Assembly: GCA_024699595.1 (NCBI GenBank)
Contig: JAILPG010000323.1
Coordinates: 1 to 23,575, forward strand
DNA length: 23,575 nucleotides
Source: Lachnospiraceae bacterium
Lineage (GTDB): Bacteria; Bacillota_A; Clostridia; Lachnospirales; Lachnospiraceae
Reading direction: 5' to 3'
The notes under the pieces are model-generated. The model saw nothing but the letters and a program-made list of their open reading frames with translations. It was not told where the DNA came from and ran no database searches. A program made the translations under genes and the position numbers. Each line of letters opens with the position of its first letter. Position 1 is the stretch's first letter. Shown here piece after piece: positions 22,674 through 23,575 of this stretch.

Positions 22674-23575
22674 TCATTCCACGGTGAGCGTAAAAGTGAT
22701 ATCTTCAGTTCCTAAGTCTTCATCCTGAGATATCTGGAAATATGGGGTGCCATCATTTCGAAAATGAACCCTCCGGATCCCGTCACAGCGAAGATCACTG
22801 TTTATGTCGATCTCACCGTGGTATGCGATCATCAGATCACCTTCATCGTCTGTATAGAATGAATTATGGCCGGGACCGTATTCATTTCTGACAGAATAAA
22901 AAGTCAGTACCGGAAAGATACTTTTTTCCCATGAGGAAAGGTTCAGAAGATCCGAGCTCTCATCGGCAGTCAGAAGACCGAGCGCATAGGTGTAACCGTT
23001 AGCGGAGCCTCCCGAATAGGTGACATATACCCTGCCGTCTTTTACAAAGCCGTGAGGGCCTTCATTGTTTATAGTTCCCGATACATTTTCCCATCCGTAA
23101 AGAGGTCTTGTGAGCAGTACGGGATCGCTTGAAAGCTTCCATGGCTCTTTCTCATCGATCGTCGCAATATAGAGCATAGACCCGGAATCCAGCGCAGTTC
23201 CTATATTTTCCCTGTAAGACCATATGACATAGCTTGTGTTTTCAGCCTTTATATATGTCATGTCAAGGGTAATGGCTTTATCCGCAAGGGGCGATCCGTC
23301 CTTCTTACATACCCTCACGGGATCATCCCAGCTGTCTGCGGAAATGATGCTCTGACCCTTCTTTTTCCTCATCATATGGCACTGCGGTCCCCAGGTGTGC
23401 CCGCTTACCGCAAACAGAATATAGAGCTCTCCCCCTATCACATGAAATTCCGGGGCCCAGAAGGTCTGTTCAAATCCTCGTCCCGGATCAAACGGGAGTA
23501 TCAGATGTTCTGTCACGCCGTCTGTAAACAGGCCGTCAATATCATCGGCTTCGCGCACATATATGCCTATGTCAT
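22674..23575 (-). CDS. Family 43-type glycoside hydrolase, N-terminus outside the window
   Basis: The frame is open to the window edge (first residues DIGIYV), so only the C-terminal 300 or so residues are seen. The beta-propeller character is clear: QTFWAPEFHVIGGELYILFAV (blade with the WAPE motif), LDMTYI, NNEGPHGFVKDGRVYVTYSGGS with the likely general-acid Glu of NEGP, and GPGHNSFYTDDEGDLMIAYHGE. These fit GH43-like enzymes acting on arabinan or xylan side chains. No signal peptide can be judged. The gene is convergent with cysK, with only 23 bp between the stops. Exact substrate (arabinofuranoside, xyloside or galactoside) is not decided. Confidence 0.8.
   Translation of the reverse strand, partial: DIGIYVREADDIDGLFTDGVTEHLILPFDPGRGFEQTFWAPEFHVIGGELYILFAVSGHTWGPQCHMMRKKKGQSIISADSWDDPVRVCKKDGSPLADKAITLDMTYIKAENTSYVIWSYRENIGTALDSGSMLYIATIDEKEPWKLSSDPVLLTRPLYGWENVSGTINNEGPHGFVKDGRVYVTYSGGSANGYTYALGLLTADESSDLLNLSSWEKSIFPVLTFYSVRNEYGPGHNSFYTDDEGDLMIAYHGEIDINSDLRCDGIRRVHFRNDGTPYFQISQDEDLGTEDITFTLTVE

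Noticed and set aside
23556..23558. GTG as the start of the GH43-type gene
   Set aside because: The frame stays open to the window edge and the preceding residues (DIGIY) look like continuous protein, so the gene is truncated by the window.
1..23575. tRNA, rRNA, CRISPR arrays, insertion sequences and prophage genes
   Set aside because: None was seen on either strand: no T-loop GGTTCGA-type cores in cloverleaf context, no regularly spaced repeats, and no transposase or integrase motifs.

Overview
The window looks like chromosome from a Gram-positive, low-to-mid-GC member of the Lachnospiraceae (Butyrivibrio, Lachnospira and relatives). This is inferred from AGGAGG-type ribosome binding sites, several lipoproteins with L-x-G-C lipoboxes, a DUF975 membrane protein, a class A PBP with an Ala/Gln tail, a CIRCE element, Rrf2 regulators and a GH43-type glycosidase. 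No tRNA, rRNA, CRISPR array, phage or transposase gene was seen.

Layout. 1-481: C-terminal part of a redoxin-fold lipoprotein-like protein whose CxxC has become SxxS. 558-1220 (-): rhomboid protease. 1307-3055: membrane GGDEF/EAL protein that may be leaderless. 3132-4166: HExxH lipoprotein. 4332-4748 (-): small membrane-anchored protein with a charged tail. 5015-5701: AqpZ-type aquaporin. 5726-6829: PrsA/parvulin-like lipoprotein. 6871-7223: decayed CPBP protease. 7328-8071: unknown anchored protein. 8280-10415: htpG behind a perfect CIRCE element. 10526-13258 (-): class A PBP. 13467-14096: YigZ/IMPACT protein. 14260-15096: DUF975 protein. 15159-17102: OmpR-type two-component pair. 17254-17727: zinc-ribbon membrane protein. 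17824-18891 (-): EIIC_2-type PTS permease. 18953-19360 (-) and 19536-19976 (+): two divergent Rrf2 regulators. 20121-22650: cysteine/homocysteine synthesis unit. 22674-23575 (-): partial GH43-type enzyme.

The most coherent system is the sulfur-assimilation block. A promoter at 20059-20087 overlaps a perfect TACCTA-N9-TAGGTA palindrome, and nearly the same promoter/operator stands before the Rrf2 gene at 19536. The transcript then carries a leader of about 280 nt. It encodes a 39-residue peptide with five cysteines (Cys-Trp-Cys and Cys-Arg-Cys-Cys), followed by an intrinsic terminator whose 5' arm is a perfect 10-nt complement of a segment inside the leader ORF. This is the architecture of a ribosome-mediated cysteine attenuator in front of O-acetylhomoserine sulfhydrylase and cysK. 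It suggests two-layer control: Rrf2 repression at the promoter and cysteinyl-tRNA-sensitive attenuation in the leader.

A second theme is a 67-nt hairpin repeat present twice (510-576 and 4250-4316, 64/67 identical), both times between convergent genes. One copy supplies the last codons and stop of the rhomboid gene; the other looks like a terminator on the minus strand. Several genes also carry low-complexity C-terminal tails encoded by short tandem repeats.
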